From the NCBI GenBank assembly GCA_944386485.1, contig CALXBG010000064.1:1-59250 (forward strand): a stretch of 59,250 nt of DNA, given 5' to 3'. The first letter of the stretch is position 1. Each line of letters begins with the position of its first letter. The notes below the pieces were generated by a model, which saw nothing but the letters and a program-made list of their open reading frames with translations, did no database searches and was not told where the DNA came from. Origin of the DNA: an uncultured Pygmaiobacter sp. (lineage in GTDB: Bacteria; Bacillota; Clostridia; Oscillospirales; Ruminococcaceae). Shown one piece after another: positions 32,188 through 40,950 of the stretch. The translations under genes and the position numbers were made by a program.

Positions 32188-32916
32188 TTACTCAGCGCTC
32201 TCTTCCTTCTTCTCTGCCTTCTCCTTCGGGATCATCTTGATGATGCCCTTCTTGTAGAAGACCCAGGCGATCAGAACATTCAGGAACATGCAGCCCAGAA
32301 CGGCAAAGCCTTCCTTGCCGGACAGCGGATAAATCGCATTAACCGCAAAAACAAGGATGATGGGCAGGATCATGACCAGATTCTTGCCCTTAGCAACATA
32401 CTCACCGCAGTTTTCATTTGCAAAGCTGAGCACCATGCCGCCGAACAGCGCGGGCAGCAGGTAGCCGGCAGCGGTAGAAACCACAGGGCTGGTCAGGATC
32501 GGCTCCAGCGGAACCAGCAGCAGAACACCGAGAATGATGATAATGGTGGTCGTGATGGTGGAAGCCGCGACGCTGATCGAAGCAATGGTATCGCCCTCAT
32601 CAGTACCCTGGGTGGTGCCGGTCAGGCTGTGGGAGTTGATGACGCAGGGCAGCTTGAGGTTCAGCACGTTGCCGGTCAGGAAGGTAATATAGGCCGACGA
32701 ACCGAGAACCGGGGTATAGCTGACGACCTCGGCCAGCGCGGTGGGCAGGAACACCAGCAGCAAGCTGCCGCCGACGGTGAGCACCTGGCCGACCGAAGAG
32801 GGCCAGACATCGAAGATGGCGCAGATGATTGCCGGAATACCCAGCATAAACGAAATACCGATCAGCAGGCCGAGCCGGCCTACGACATGAAGGCTCTTTT
32901 CATACTTTTTATCCAT
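32188..32916 (-). CDS. Uncharacterised membrane protein, partner of DUF5058 protein
   Basis: A 242-residue protein with about six predicted helices and a strongly charged C-terminal tail (KEKAEKKEESAE). I do not recognise the family with confidence. A central loop NSHSLTGTTQGTDEGDTIA is hydrophilic and serine/threonine-rich. It is 27 bases after the DUF5058 gene and follows the M20 hydrolase gene, so the two membrane proteins probably form one transporter for the hydrolase substrate. The start follows GGAAAGGAAG. Confidence 0.6.
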   Translation of the reverse strand: MDKKYEKSLHVVGRLGLLIGISFMLGIPAIICAIFDVWPSSVGQVLTVGGSLLLVFLPTALAEVVSYTPVLGSSAYITFLTGNVLNLKLPCVINSHSLTGTTQGTDEGDTIASISVAASTITTTIIIILGVLLLVPLEPILTSPVVSTAAGYLLPALFGGMVLSFANENCGEYVAKGKNLVMILPIILVFAVNAIYPLSGKEGFAVLGCMFLNVLIAWVFYKKGIIKMIPKEKAEKKEESAE

Positions 32917-32943
32917 GATCGTATCTTCCTTTCCCTATCAGTC

Positions 32944-33666
32944 TCAGCCCAGCAGCTGCAGCCAGAGCAGCGAGGAGCCCATGCCTACCAGCAGCGTAAC
33001 CGCCATGATGAAGTTGTTCCACCATTTCCAGCCGGTCACCTTAACCAGCAGAACCTGCAGCAGGGTGACGCCGATCGAGGTTGCAACAACCGCGATAAAG
33101 ACAGGTCCCTTGACCAGCTGCATCGGAAGGAAAGCCTCGATAATCGCCATCGAGAGAACACCGGTCATCAGAGCGCCCCACTCGCCATGCTTGGAACGCA
33201 GGCCGGAAACACCCTCGATGATCTTGGGTCCAAAGAGGAGCAGCGAGATGCAGCCGGCAAGAATACCGATACTCATAACAAACATGACGGTACCGGCCAG
33301 CGAAGCACCCTCGGCGGAAGCGGCCAGCTCGGACGTCGAAGCAAAGCCGGCGCCGGTAGCGGCCATCTCAGCAGCCATCAGCTCATAAGTAACCGAGCCG
33401 ACAACCGACAGACGGAACTGCGCCCAGGGGATACCGATCGCGGTGGACAGGCTGACCAGACCGACAACAATCGAGAGGGAGGGAACAATGGAATAGATCA
33501 CCGAAGAGGTGATGGCGGTGCGAAGCTGCTGTTTGCTCAGCCCGATCGACACACCATGCCGATAAGAACGGAAAAGAGTAATGCCGCAGAACAGCAGGAC
33601 ATACAAAATGCCCAGCTCGACCAGAATGAACAGTATCGAACTGTTCATGATCTCCAGAAATTTCAT
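32944..33666 (-). CDS. DUF5058 family membrane protein
   Basis: A 240-residue protein with six predicted helices; the N-terminal half (LRTAITSSVIYSIVPSLSIV followed by VGLVSLSTAIGIPWAQFRLS) fits the DUF5058 family. No ATP-binding or extracellular domain is present. The position between an M20 amidohydrolase and a second small membrane protein suggests uptake of an amide- or peptide-like compound that the hydrolase then cleaves. This is a context inference; no transport has been shown that I know of. The start follows AAGGAGGAAAA. Confidence 0.7.
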   Translation of the reverse strand: MKFLEIMNSSILFILVELGILYVLLFCGITLFRSYRHGVSIGLSKQQLRTAITSSVIYSIVPSLSIVVGLVSLSTAIGIPWAQFRLSVVGSVTYELMAAEMAATGAGFASTSELAASAEGASLAGTVMFVMSIGILAGCISLLLFGPKIIEGVSGLRSKHGEWGALMTGVLSMAIIEAFLPMQLVKGPVFIAVVATSIGVTLLQVLLVKVTGWKWWNNFIMAVTLLVGMGSSLLWLQLLG

Positions 33667-33711
33667 GCTTGATTTTCCTCCTTACATTTCCTGACGGCTG
33701 TATACGCCGTT

Positions 33712-35136
33712 TTACAGGTTGGGCTTGACATCGTCGGGCACCGGGCACAGATAGCCTTCAGGGGCGTTTGTCTTGTGCTCCGCCTTTGCCTGATCAATGA
33801 TCGAGGGATCCTCAAAAAGCCGTACCGCAGTAAGCGCCAGCGCCTTACCAACCGTCAACAGCGCCTTGTGGCCGATGCTGCTCGCGACCTGCGCGGTCAT
33901 CTGCCAGGTATGCGCGCCGGTTCCCAGCGCAGCAGTCGCCATTCCCATCTGGGCGGTGGGTACCGCATAACTCACATCGCCCACATCGGTCGAACCGGGC
34001 ATCGCGACTTCGGGCATATGTACATAGGGCAGCACGGTATCACACAGACCACCCTTTGTCATTTCCTGTGCTTTCTCTGCACCCAGGGCCCGAACCAGCG
34101 CCGCAGGGGCCGCCTGCTCCCGCTCGGTCAGCGTCGCACGGAACTGCCGCGCCAATTCGTGATCCGCCTCATCGAAGTCGGGCGCGCCGACCTCCTGCAT
34201 GCAGCTCTCAGCCAGCTCGCTGAGCACCCGGTTGGGAATATAGTCGCACAGACCCTGCTTGATCTCCCAAGTGACTTCGGTGCCGGTCATCAGCGCCGCG
34301 CCTTTGGCGATATCGAACACCCGATCACAGAGCTCCAGCACCTGTTTGATCTTCGGCGCGCGGATCATGTAATAGGTCGTCGCAGTACCCTGCACCACAT
34401 TCGGCGCATCTCCGCCCACATCGAGATAGGCATAATGGATCCGCGCCTCAGGGATGATGTGCTCCCGAAGATAGTTGACACCCACATTCATCAGCTCACA
34501 GGCGTCCAGCGCGCTGCGTCCCAGCTGCGGGGCGGCAGCGGCATGCGCTGTCTTACCCTTAAAGTGGAAGTGGATATGCCGGTTGGCCAGCGTAGAAACG
34601 CCCCAGACACTATTGTTATCACCCGGGTGCCAGGTCAGAGCCGCATCCAGCTCATCAAATACACCTTCGCGGGTCATAAAGGTCTTGCCGCAGCCATGTT
34701 CCTCAGCCGGGCAGCCGTAATACCGGATCGTACCGGTCATACCGGTTTCCTTCATATAATCCTTGACCGCAACCGCCGCTGCCAGCGAACCGCTACCCAG
34801 CGCGCAATGGCCGCAGCCATGCCCGTTACCGCCTTCTACCACCGGATCCTTGACCGGGCATCCTGCCTTCTGGCTGAGCCCGGGCAGGGCGTCAAACTCG
34901 CCCAGAATACCGATGATGGGTCTACCGCTGCCCCAGCTGCCCACAAAGGCGGTCGGGATTCCGGCAAGGCCCTCCTCCACCTGAAAGCCCTCGGCCTTCA
35001 GTACCTCGATCAGCGCCGCTGCGCTCTTGGTCTCCTTGAAGTCCAGCTCCGGGGTCGCCCAGATCCGGTCATTCAGGTCGACAAAGCAATCCGCCTTGGC
35101 GTCAACGAGGCTGCAAATTTTGTCTCTCAACTCCAC
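33712..35136 (-). CDS. M20 family amidohydrolase, AbgB-like
   Basis: A 474-residue metallohydrolase of the M20D group, closest in pattern to AbgB, the aminobenzoyl-glutamate hydrolase subunit. Metal-site segments: GNGHGCGHCALG, a glutamate pair in CPAEEHGCGK, and HPGDNN; the lid domain has GKTAHAAAAPQLGRSALDA. The substrate may be a folate-breakdown amide or another N-acyl amino acid. GTG 35136 follows AAGGAGG. It heads a three-gene unit with two membrane proteins, and has its own promoter and a palindrome in the leader. Confidence 0.88.
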   Translation of the reverse strand: MELRDKICSLVDAKADCFVDLNDRIWATPELDFKETKSAAALIEVLKAEGFQVEEGLAGIPTAFVGSWGSGRPIIGILGEFDALPGLSQKAGCPVKDPVVEGGNGHGCGHCALGSGSLAAAVAVKDYMKETGMTGTIRYYGCPAEEHGCGKTFMTREGVFDELDAALTWHPGDNNSVWGVSTLANRHIHFHFKGKTAHAAAAPQLGRSALDACELMNVGVNYLREHIIPEARIHYAYLDVGGDAPNVVQGTATTYYMIRAPKIKQVLELCDRVFDIAKGAALMTGTEVTWEIKQGLCDYIPNRVLSELAESCMQEVGAPDFDEADHELARQFRATLTEREQAAPAALVRALGAEKAQEMTKGGLCDTVLPYVHMPEVAMPGSTDVGDVSYAVPTAQMGMATAALGTGAHTWQMTAQVASSIGHKALLTVGKALALTAVRLFEDPSIIDQAKAEHKTNAPEGYLCPVPDDVKPNL

Positions 35137-35154
35137 TTTCCGCGCCTCCTTTTT

Positions 35155-35201
35155 GTTTCAGATAATTCTACATTTGTTTTCCCGTTGCGAACTATCTGAA
35201 C
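35155..35201 (-). promoter_or_regulatory. Inverted repeat in the M20 operon leader
   Basis: GTTTCAGATAATTC (35155-35168) and GAACTATCTGAAC (35189-35201) form an inverted repeat TTCAGATA-x-TTC / GAA-x-TATCTGAA with a 20-base interval. It lies just after the predicted transcription start and before the ribosome binding site. It could be an operator or a leader hairpin. Confidence 0.5.
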
Positions 35202-35213
35202 CAACTGTTATAT

Positions 35214-35242
35214 AGAATATCAAATTTTAACAAAAAGTTCAA
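35214..35242 (-). promoter_or_regulatory. Promoter of the M20-DUF5058 operon
   Basis: On the minus strand TTGAAC, a 17-base spacer and TATTCT, with an expected start near 35207. Confidence 0.7.
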
Positions 35243-35281
35243 GAATAAATCTTTAGAATCGTTAAATATTAGGCTATAACT

Positions 35282-35326
35282 AAGAACGGCACGAACTCCT
35301 CTGGGGAGTTCGTGCCGTTCTTTTTT
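35282..35326. terminator. Terminator after the coiled-coil gene
   Basis: An 18-bp perfect stem (AAGAACGGCACGAACTCC and complement) with a TCTG loop and T6 on the plus side. The nearest gene ending here is the minus-strand one at 35338. Confidence 0.82.
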
Positions 35327-35337
35327 CTCCTATTTCA

Positions 35338-35796
35338 TCATCCATTCTTTGCCTTCTGTCGCAGCGCGCCGCGAACATTTTTGACCTCGGCGGCGCCGCG
35401 GGCCAGCGTTTCCTCGGTCTGGCGCAGCATATTTTCACAGTAATCGGTAATGGTGGTTCGCATCTCGCGAGACTGCTGCTGGGCAGCGGAGAGCAGCTCG
35501 GCCGCCTTCTGCTGCGCCTGGCGCACAATCTCCTGCTGGTCGACCATTACCCGCGCACGATCTTCCGCCTTCTTGATAATCCCCTCCGCCTCACGGCGGG
35601 CTCCAGCGACAATCTCAGCGCGATCGTTTACAATCGCCTTGGCCTGTTTAATCTCGGAGGGCATATTCAGACGAATATCATCAATGATGTCCCGCACCTT
35701 GTCCACGTCCACCATCCGTTTACCCCCGGTAAAAGGCAGGTTGGTCGACTCCTCCAGTGTTTCATCCAGCAGGTCCAACAGCTCGTCTACATTCAT
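35338..35796 (-). CDS. Conserved coiled-coil protein downstream of coaD
   Basis: A 152-residue hydrophilic protein, mostly helical. A short N-terminal part (MNVDELLDLLDETLEES) precedes a long charged coiled coil (about 40-130, with AEIVAGARREAEGIIKKAED) and a basic tail. No membrane helix or enzyme motif is seen. The repeat pattern recalls ATP synthase b-subunit and DivIVA-like helices, which explains loose ATPase labels on relatives, but there is no Walker motif. It lies 19 bases after coaD and is the last gene of the uvrC-rsmD-coaD run. Confidence 0.7.
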   Translation of the reverse strand: MNVDELLDLLDETLEESTNLPFTGGKRMVDVDKVRDIIDDIRLNMPSEIKQAKAIVNDRAEIVAGARREAEGIIKKAEDRARVMVDQQEIVRQAQQKAAELLSAAQQQSREMRTTITDYCENMLRQTEETLARGAAEVKNVRGALRQKAKNG

Positions 35797-35815
35797 TTTC
35801 GGTTACCTCGCTTTT

Positions 35816-36346
35816 TCATACTCCAGCCCGTGCCGCATCACAGTTCCGCGGTCGATAGACACGGTTCATAACATCTTCATAGATCCCGGCAGGGATAAAC
35901 TCCCGCACATCCCGCCCTTCGGCGGCGATCTGTTTGACCATTGTGGAGGAGAGATACATATAATGGGAATTACAGGTCATGAAGACCGTTTCAAATTCCG
36001 GATATAACTTTTTATTGATCAGCGCCTGCTGGAACTCATATTCAAAGTCGGTGACCGCCCGCAGGCCTTTGACCGCAACCCGCGCACCGTGTTCCTTGGC
36101 ATAATCGACCAGCAAGCCGGTTGAGGAATCCACCTCAATCCTGCCGCGGTACTGTTCAGGCAGCTCTGCCAGCGAGCGGCGCAGCAGTTCGACCCGTTCC
36201 TCTACTGTAAAAGTCGGCGTCTTGGCCGGATTGATGAGCACCAACACGATGACCTTTTCAAAGGTCTCGGCACTTCGTTTTATAATATCCAGATGTCCCT
36301 TGGTCACCGGGTCAAAGCTGCCCGGGCAGATTGCCGTTGTCATCAT
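35816..36346 (-). CDS. coaD: Phosphopantetheine adenylyltransferase
   Basis: A 176-residue nucleotidyltransferase, the penultimate step of coenzyme A synthesis (4'-phosphopantetheine plus ATP to dephospho-CoA). The signature CPGSFDPVTKGHLDII is at the N-terminus with a TxGH motif, followed by VAVKGLRAVTDFEYEFQ and the YLSSTMVKQIA segment. Hexameric and cytosolic in known members. Its start overlaps the rsmD stop by four bases. Confidence 0.96.
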   Translation of the reverse strand: MMTTAICPGSFDPVTKGHLDIIKRSAETFEKVIVLVLINPAKTPTFTVEERVELLRRSLAELPEQYRGRIEVDSSTGLLVDYAKEHGARVAVKGLRAVTDFEYEFQQALINKKLYPEFETVFMTCNSHYMYLSSTMVKQIAAEGRDVREFIPAGIYEDVMNRVYRPRNCDAARAGV

Positions 36347-36903
36347 TCGGGTTCCCCCTCTATATCTTCCTTTTCATACCGGCTAACCAATACCGTACCG
36401 TACCGGTACTGTTTTTTCAGCCGTAGCGCCCCCATCTGATCGGGCAGCTCCGCCTCGCGCTCACTCTCACAGAGCAGCACACCGCCCGGCGCCGTCACGC
36501 GGTCAAGGGCCGGCAGCAGCGCCTGCAAAGTCCCCTTTCGATAGGGCGGATCGAGCAACAGAATATCAAACTGTTCCGCCGCCGCGGCAACAAAGCCCTG
36601 TGCGCCGGTCTGAAACACCTGAGCTCGGTCAGCCAGTCCCGCCGCCTCGAGGTTGTGCCGTACAACCTGCACCGCACCGCGATTCTCGTCCACAAAAACA
36701 CAACTGGCCGCGCCGCGGGAGAGCGCCTCGATACCCAGCTGCCCGCTGCCGGCGAAGAGATCCAGCACCCGTGCACCGGGCAGGATAAACTGCAACGCGC
36801 TGAACATTCCCTCCTTGACCCGATCAACAGTCGGACGGGTCACATCGGTGCCCGGCAAAGTCTGAAGGCGGGTTCCCCGGGCGGTCCCGGCGATTACTCT
36901 CAT
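36343..36903 (-). CDS. rsmD: 16S rRNA (guanine-966-N2)-methyltransferase
   Basis: A 186-residue Rossmann methyltransferase. The N-terminus MRVIAGTARGTRL, the SAM site VLDLFAGSGQLGIEALSRGA and the catalytic DPPY motif (LLLDPPYRKG) are all present. It methylates G966 of 16S rRNA in the small subunit. It overlaps uvrC and coaD by four bases on each side, so this is a translationally coupled trio. Confidence 0.95.
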   Translation of the reverse strand: MRVIAGTARGTRLQTLPGTDVTRPTVDRVKEGMFSALQFILPGARVLDLFAGSGQLGIEALSRGAASCVFVDENRGAVQVVRHNLEAAGLADRAQVFQTGAQGFVAAAAEQFDILLLDPPYRKGTLQALLPALDRVTAPGGVLLCESEREAELPDQMGALRLKKQYRYGTVLVSRYEKEDIEGEPE

Positions 36904-38795
36904 CTCGCGTCTCCCCCTCCGCCGTTCAGTTCAATGGTACTATTATCTCCAGTTTGGGGCTGATTGTCAACCGGTTCTTTCGGGTGATAAAAGGCCCAGA
37001 CCGCATCGGCGGTTCGGGTGGGCAACCCCGCTTTCTCTATCAGCTCTGCGGGGGTCGCCTCGCTGATGGCGTGCACCGTTTTCATCGTTCGAAGCAACTT
37101 TTTGGCAGTCGCCTGACCGACCCCGGGAATCTGCATCAGGGTCGAGAAAAAGGCCTTCTTTTTGCCCGCCCTGCGCTGATAGTCAATCGAGAACCGGTGC
37201 ACCTCATTCTGGATCGTGCTGATAAAGCTGAAAACTGACTTGTGCATCGAGATCGCGATCTCTCCCTCTTTTGAGACGATCGCCCGCGTGCGGTGCCGGT
37301 CGTCCTTAACCATGCCAAAGGTGGGAACATCCTCAAACGCAGTACCGGCAAGTGCAGCCGTGACCGCCGACAACTGGCCCTTGCCGCCGTCGAGCAGGAT
37401 CAGATCCGGCTTGACCGCGAACTGTCCTTTGCCCTCATTTGCGTACTCGTAAGCGCGGCGCCAGAGCACCTCCGCCATCGAGGCATAGTCATCTGTCCCC
37501 GCGACGCTCTTGATCTTAAACCGCCGATATCCGCTCTTTTTCGGCCGACCATTTTCAAAGACAATCATACCGGCGACGCTGGTTCCATCGCCCCAGTTGG
37601 AGATGTCGTAGCTCTCGATAACGGTAGGCGGACCAGAGAGGCCAAGGGTTTTGGCCACCTCATCGAGCAATCGCTCCTCCCGCGAAACCCGCCCGCTGCG
37701 GAGCGTCAGGCTCTCGGACGCGTTAAGCGCCGCCATCTGCACCAGCCGCGGCCCATCGCCCCGTTGCGGAACCGACAGTACAACCCGGTGATCCGCCTGT
37801 TCGGTGAGCATCTGTTCGAGCTCGGGCGTCGATTCAGGCAGTTTGTCCAACAGGATCAGCCGCGGGATCTGCCTTCCACCGCTGTAAAACCGGGCCAAAA
37901 ACTCCTCCCGCACCTCGTCTGCATCGGTCGTATCTGGAAAGGTGAATTCATTTTTATCTACCAGCCGTCCCTCGCGGAAGGCGAGCATCGCGGCGCAGAC
38001 CGCGCCGTGTGCAGCAACAAAGCTGAAGACGTCCGCCTGTTTGATGGTGCTCTGTACTACCCGTTGTCCGGCGGATACCTTCTCAATCGCATTGATCTGA
38101 TCCCGCACTACCGCAGCCTTTTCAAATTCCAGCGCCTCGCTGGCCTCTTCCATCCGCCGGCGCAGAATCCGCAAAATCTCATTTTTCCCGTTGCGAATCA
38201 ACCGCACCGCACCATCAACGCACTCCGCATACTCCGCCTCGCTGATCTTGCCGGTACAGGGTGCCATACACTTACCGATATGGTAGTTGAGGCAGGGGCG
38301 TTCCTTACCAAAATCCCGCGGGAACTGCTTGTTGCAGCGGTGCAGCCGGAATGCATCCTGCGCGGTCGCAACCATCTCCCGCACCGCAAAGCTGCTCATA
38401 TAGGGGCCGATCCAAACAGCGCCGTCCTCCTGCTTTTGCAGCTCGGCAGTAATCCTGGGGTAGGGCTCCTTTCCGACCCGGATAAAACAGTAACCCTTGT
38501 CGTCCTTGAGCAGAATGTTGTATTTGGGGGAGTGAAGTTTGATCTGGCTGCACTCGAGCACCAGCGCCTCAAACTCGCTGGTGGTAACAATAAAATCAAA
38601 ACTATACGCGTGCTCGATCATCCGGGTGACCTTCGGCTCGTGGGGTACTCCCTCGCGGAAGTACTGGCTTACCCGCAGCCGCAGCCGTTTGGCCTTGCCG
38701 ACATAGATGATCTCACCGGTGCGGTCCTTAATGAGATAAACCCCCGGCAGCAACGGCAGCTTTTTCGCCTTTTCATACAGCTCCTGCTTGGTCAA
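36900..38795 (-). CDS. uvrC: Excinuclease ABC subunit C
   Basis: A 631-residue nuclease of nucleotide excision repair. The GIY-YIG domain is at the N-terminus (LPGVYLIKDRTGEIIYVGKA), then a UVR domain near 200-235, the RNase H-like 5' incision domain (VIESYDISNWGDGTSVAGM, ILLDGGKGQL) and C-terminal helix-hairpin-helix motifs (LMQIPGVGQATAKKLL). It makes both cuts around a lesion handed over by UvrB; uvrA and uvrB are not in the window. Confidence 0.96.
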   Translation of the reverse strand: MTKQELYEKAKKLPLLPGVYLIKDRTGEIIYVGKAKRLRLRVSQYFREGVPHEPKVTRMIEHAYSFDFIVTTSEFEALVLECSQIKLHSPKYNILLKDDKGYCFIRVGKEPYPRITAELQKQEDGAVWIGPYMSSFAVREMVATAQDAFRLHRCNKQFPRDFGKERPCLNYHIGKCMAPCTGKISEAEYAECVDGAVRLIRNGKNEILRILRRRMEEASEALEFEKAAVVRDQINAIEKVSAGQRVVQSTIKQADVFSFVAAHGAVCAAMLAFREGRLVDKNEFTFPDTTDADEVREEFLARFYSGGRQIPRLILLDKLPESTPELEQMLTEQADHRVVLSVPQRGDGPRLVQMAALNASESLTLRSGRVSREERLLDEVAKTLGLSGPPTVIESYDISNWGDGTSVAGMIVFENGRPKKSGYRRFKIKSVAGTDDYASMAEVLWRRAYEYANEGKGQFAVKPDLILLDGGKGQLSAVTAALAGTAFEDVPTFGMVKDDRHRTRAIVSKEGEIAISMHKSVFSFISTIQNEVHRFSIDYQRRAGKKKAFFSTLMQIPGVGQATAKKLLRTMKTVHAISEATPAELIEKAGLPTRTADAVWAFYHPKEPVDNQPQTGDNSTIELNGGGGDAR

Positions 38796-38824
38796 CGGCC
38801 CTTGCCTCCCCCGCGTAAATTGTC

Positions 38825-38868
38825 AAAAAAAGGCGCCGCGATGCGAATTATACCGCATGCAGCGCCGC
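38825..38868 (-). terminator. Terminator of the HPr gene
   Basis: On the minus strand a GGCGC...ATGCG / CGCAT...GCGCC hairpin followed by TTTTTTTG, just after the HPr stop. Confidence 0.75.
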
Positions 38869-38882
38869 ATTGTTTCAGTTCC

Positions 38883-39146
38883 TTACTCGCTGAAGCCGGA
38901 ATTGACCAGCTTGACCAAGCCCTCGACAGCCTGCTGCTCATCGGGGCCATCCGCGATAACCCGGATGGTGGTGCCGCCAACGATGCCCAGGGAGAGAACA
39001 CCCAAAAGGCTCTTTGCGTTGACGCGGCGCTCTTCCTTCTCAACCCAGATGGAGGATTTGAACTCGTTGGCCTTCTGGATGAAGAAAGTCGCCGGACGGG
39101 CATGCAAACCGACCTGATTCTCGACGGTAACTTCTTTCACATACAT
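38883..39146 (-). CDS. ptsH: HPr phosphocarrier protein
   Basis: An 87-residue HPr. The phosphoryl-accepting H15 lies in VGLHARPATFF, and the regulatory S46 in NAKSLLGVLSLGI, so it carries both the PTS relay site and the HPrK/P site used in Firmicute carbon catabolite control. It cannot be told from the sequence alone whether this is the main HPr, but the active histidine argues against a Crh-type paralogue. Monocistronic, with consensus promoter and terminator; enzyme I is not adjacent. Confidence 0.92.
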   Translation of the reverse strand: MYVKEVTVENQVGLHARPATFFIQKANEFKSSIWVEKEERRVNAKSLLGVLSLGIVGGTTIRVIADGPDEQQAVEGLVKLVNSGFSE

Positions 39147-39207
39147 AACAAGAACTCTCCTATTTCAAAAATTCTAAAGAAGGAAACACGGTGCCTGATA
39201 CATTCTT

Positions 39208-39236
39208 ATCATATCTCAATATTTTCAACCCGTCAA
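39208..39236 (-). promoter_or_regulatory. Promoter of the HPr gene
   Basis: On the minus strand TTGACG, a 17-base spacer and TATGAT, about 60 bases before the start codon. Confidence 0.8.
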
Positions 39237-39347
39237 TAAATAATCCGGACCGTTTTCCATTTTCATCAGTTCGCTAAAATCCAAAAATCCGCGCAGGCAG
39301 CGTTTTGTACATGATAACCACAAAGTTTTCAACATCATTGTTCAAGT

Positions 39348-40097
39348 CTACAACTTTTCCGCGGAATTTTTGGAAGGTTTTGTCGACTGCCCAGCCTCGT
39401 TGTCCTGCGGTTCTGCACGTCGCAGCAGCAAGTCGGGCCGCCGTTCGAAGGTGCGTTGTAGTGATTGCGCCCGCTTCCACTCGGCGATCTTTTTCGCGTG
39501 GCCGGAAAGCAGTACAGGAGGCACCTGCCGCCCCTGCCAGGTTTCCGGGCGGGTGTACTGCGGATATTCGAGCAGTCCGTCGAAAAAGCTCTCGTCCTGA
39601 TATCCCTCCGGGCTGGAGAGCACGCCATCGCAGAGCCGCGCGACGCTGTCTGCCACCACAAGGGCAGCCAGCTCACCGCCGGTGATGACAAAGTCTCCCA
39701 AACTGATCTCCTCGTCGGCCAGCGCCTCGATCGCCCGCTCGTCAATTCCCTCATAGTGGCCGCAGACCAGGGTAATACTCTCAAGCTGCGCCAGTTCTCG
39801 GGCACGCTGCTGGGTGTAAGTCTTGCCGCCGGGAGTTAAGAAAATCACGTGCGGTTTGGTCTGCTGCTGCGCCTCGATCGCCTTGCAGCACAGGTAGATC
39901 GGCTGGGCCTGCATAATCATCCCATGGCCGCCGCTGTATGGGTAGTCGTCCACCCGCTTCTGCTTGTCCAGCGTATAGTCTCGGATGTTGTGGCAGTACA
40001 TCTCGATCTTTCCGCCTCGCCGCGCGCGGCCGATGATACTCTCGCTCAACACCGCCTCGCACATCTCAGGGAACAGGGTTGCAATATCAATCCGCAT
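39348..40097 (-). CDS. trmD: tRNA (guanine-37-N1)-methyltransferase
   Basis: A 249-residue SPOUT-fold enzyme that methylates G37 of tRNAs to prevent frameshifting. MRIDIATLFPEM opens it; the trefoil-knot SAM site has LVCGHYEGIDERA and SLGDFVITGGELAAL. The ATG at 40097 is taken as the start because the family begins there; the frame is open slightly further upstream within rimM. It overlaps the rimM end by 11 bases and ends the ylxM-trmD operon. No terminator was seen in the 100 bases downstream. Confidence 0.95.
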   Translation of the reverse strand: MRIDIATLFPEMCEAVLSESIIGRARRGGKIEMYCHNIRDYTLDKQKRVDDYPYSGGHGMIMQAQPIYLCCKAIEAQQQTKPHVIFLTPGGKTYTQQRARELAQLESITLVCGHYEGIDERAIEALADEEISLGDFVITGGELAALVVADSVARLCDGVLSSPEGYQDESFFDGLLEYPQYTRPETWQGRQVPPVLLSGHAKKIAEWKRAQSLQRTFERRPDLLLRRAEPQDNEAGQSTKPSKNSAEKL

Positions 40098-40605
40098 CCT
40101 CAAACATCCCCCCGATCGGCCGAACCCGAACATAACCCTGTTCGGGCGAAATCTCTGCCAGGAACTCCTTTACCGCAGGGAAAAGAACCGTTTTTCCATC
40201 CGGAGTACGGATCTCGTAGATGTCGCTTGCACCCGAATTCGTGATATCAACAACCGTCCCGTATTCTTTGCCGGTATCCGCGTCGAGCACCTGCAGCCCG
40301 ATGATATCCTGCAAAAACCAACTTCCCTCCGGCAGATGCGCGTCATCTCGATCGATATAGAACACTCGGTTCACCAGCGCGCGGGCTGCATCCATTCCGT
40401 CGATTCCTTCCAGCTTGAGCAGCGCCATTCCCTTGTGGGCGCGGGCTGCGGTGACCCGCCAGGGTTTGCCGCCGTTTTCAGCGGGATAGAGCAGCGAGAA
40501 GTCGCAGAGGAATTCGGCACTATCACAGTAGGGATAGGCCTTGAGTTCCCCCATCACCCCATGAGTGGTGACAAACTTGCCCGCCTCGAGATACTTTTTT
40601 TGCAT
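40087..40605 (-). CDS. rimM: Ribosome maturation factor RimM
   Basis: A 172-residue 16S rRNA processing factor acting on the 30S head with S19. The N-terminal RimM domain (LEAGKFVTTHGVMGELKAYP) is followed by a PRC-barrel domain (LQDIIGLQVLDADTGKEYG). Typical length. It lies in the conserved rpsP-khpA-rimM-trmD order and overlaps trmD. Confidence 0.95.
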   Translation of the reverse strand: MQKKYLEAGKFVTTHGVMGELKAYPYCDSAEFLCDFSLLYPAENGGKPWRVTAARAHKGMALLKLEGIDGMDAARALVNRVFYIDRDDAHLPEGSWFLQDIIGLQVLDADTGKEYGTVVDITNSGASDIYEIRTPDGKTVLFPAVKEFLAEISPEQGYVRVRPIGGMFEDAD

Positions 40606-40689
40606 CCGGGTCTCCTTTCCGCCCCATTAGGGGCAAAATATGCCGGACGCAGAACACGCCCGGCATACCCTGTTGCTTGGTTGGGTAGA

Positions 40690-40926
40690 TCAGTCGATCT
40701 CGACCATGACCTTTTCCCCGACCCGAACCGCCGCGGCCCGCATAACGACCCGCAGCGCCTTGGCGATCCGGCCCTGTTTGCCGATCACCCGGCCCATATC
40801 ATCCTCCGCCACCGCGAGGTGGTAGACGGTAGTGCCCTCGGCGTTCGGCTCATCGACCATCACCGTCACCGCATCCTTGTTCTCCACAAGGCCCTGCGCG
40901 AGGGTGACCAAAAGCTCTTTCAGCAT
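40690..40926 (-). CDS. khpA: KH domain RNA-binding protein KhpA
   Basis: A 78-residue single type II KH domain protein. The RNA-binding GxxG loop is GKQG in GRVIGKQGRIAKALRVVM. KhpA pairs with KhpB (Jag/EloR) and affects RNA and cell elongation in Firmicutes. It sits between rpsP and rimM, the conserved position, and is transcribed with them. Confidence 0.93.
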   Translation of the reverse strand: MLKELLVTLAQGLVENKDAVTVMVDEPNAEGTTVYHLAVAEDDMGRVIGKQGRIAKALRVVMRAAAVRVGEKVMVEID

Positions 40927-40950
40927 ACTGCTACCTCGTTGATCCGTAGC

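Noticed and set aside
38883..39146. Crh (catabolite repression HPr) instead of HPr
   Set aside because: Histidine 15 is present in the GLHARPATFF motif; Crh has lost it.
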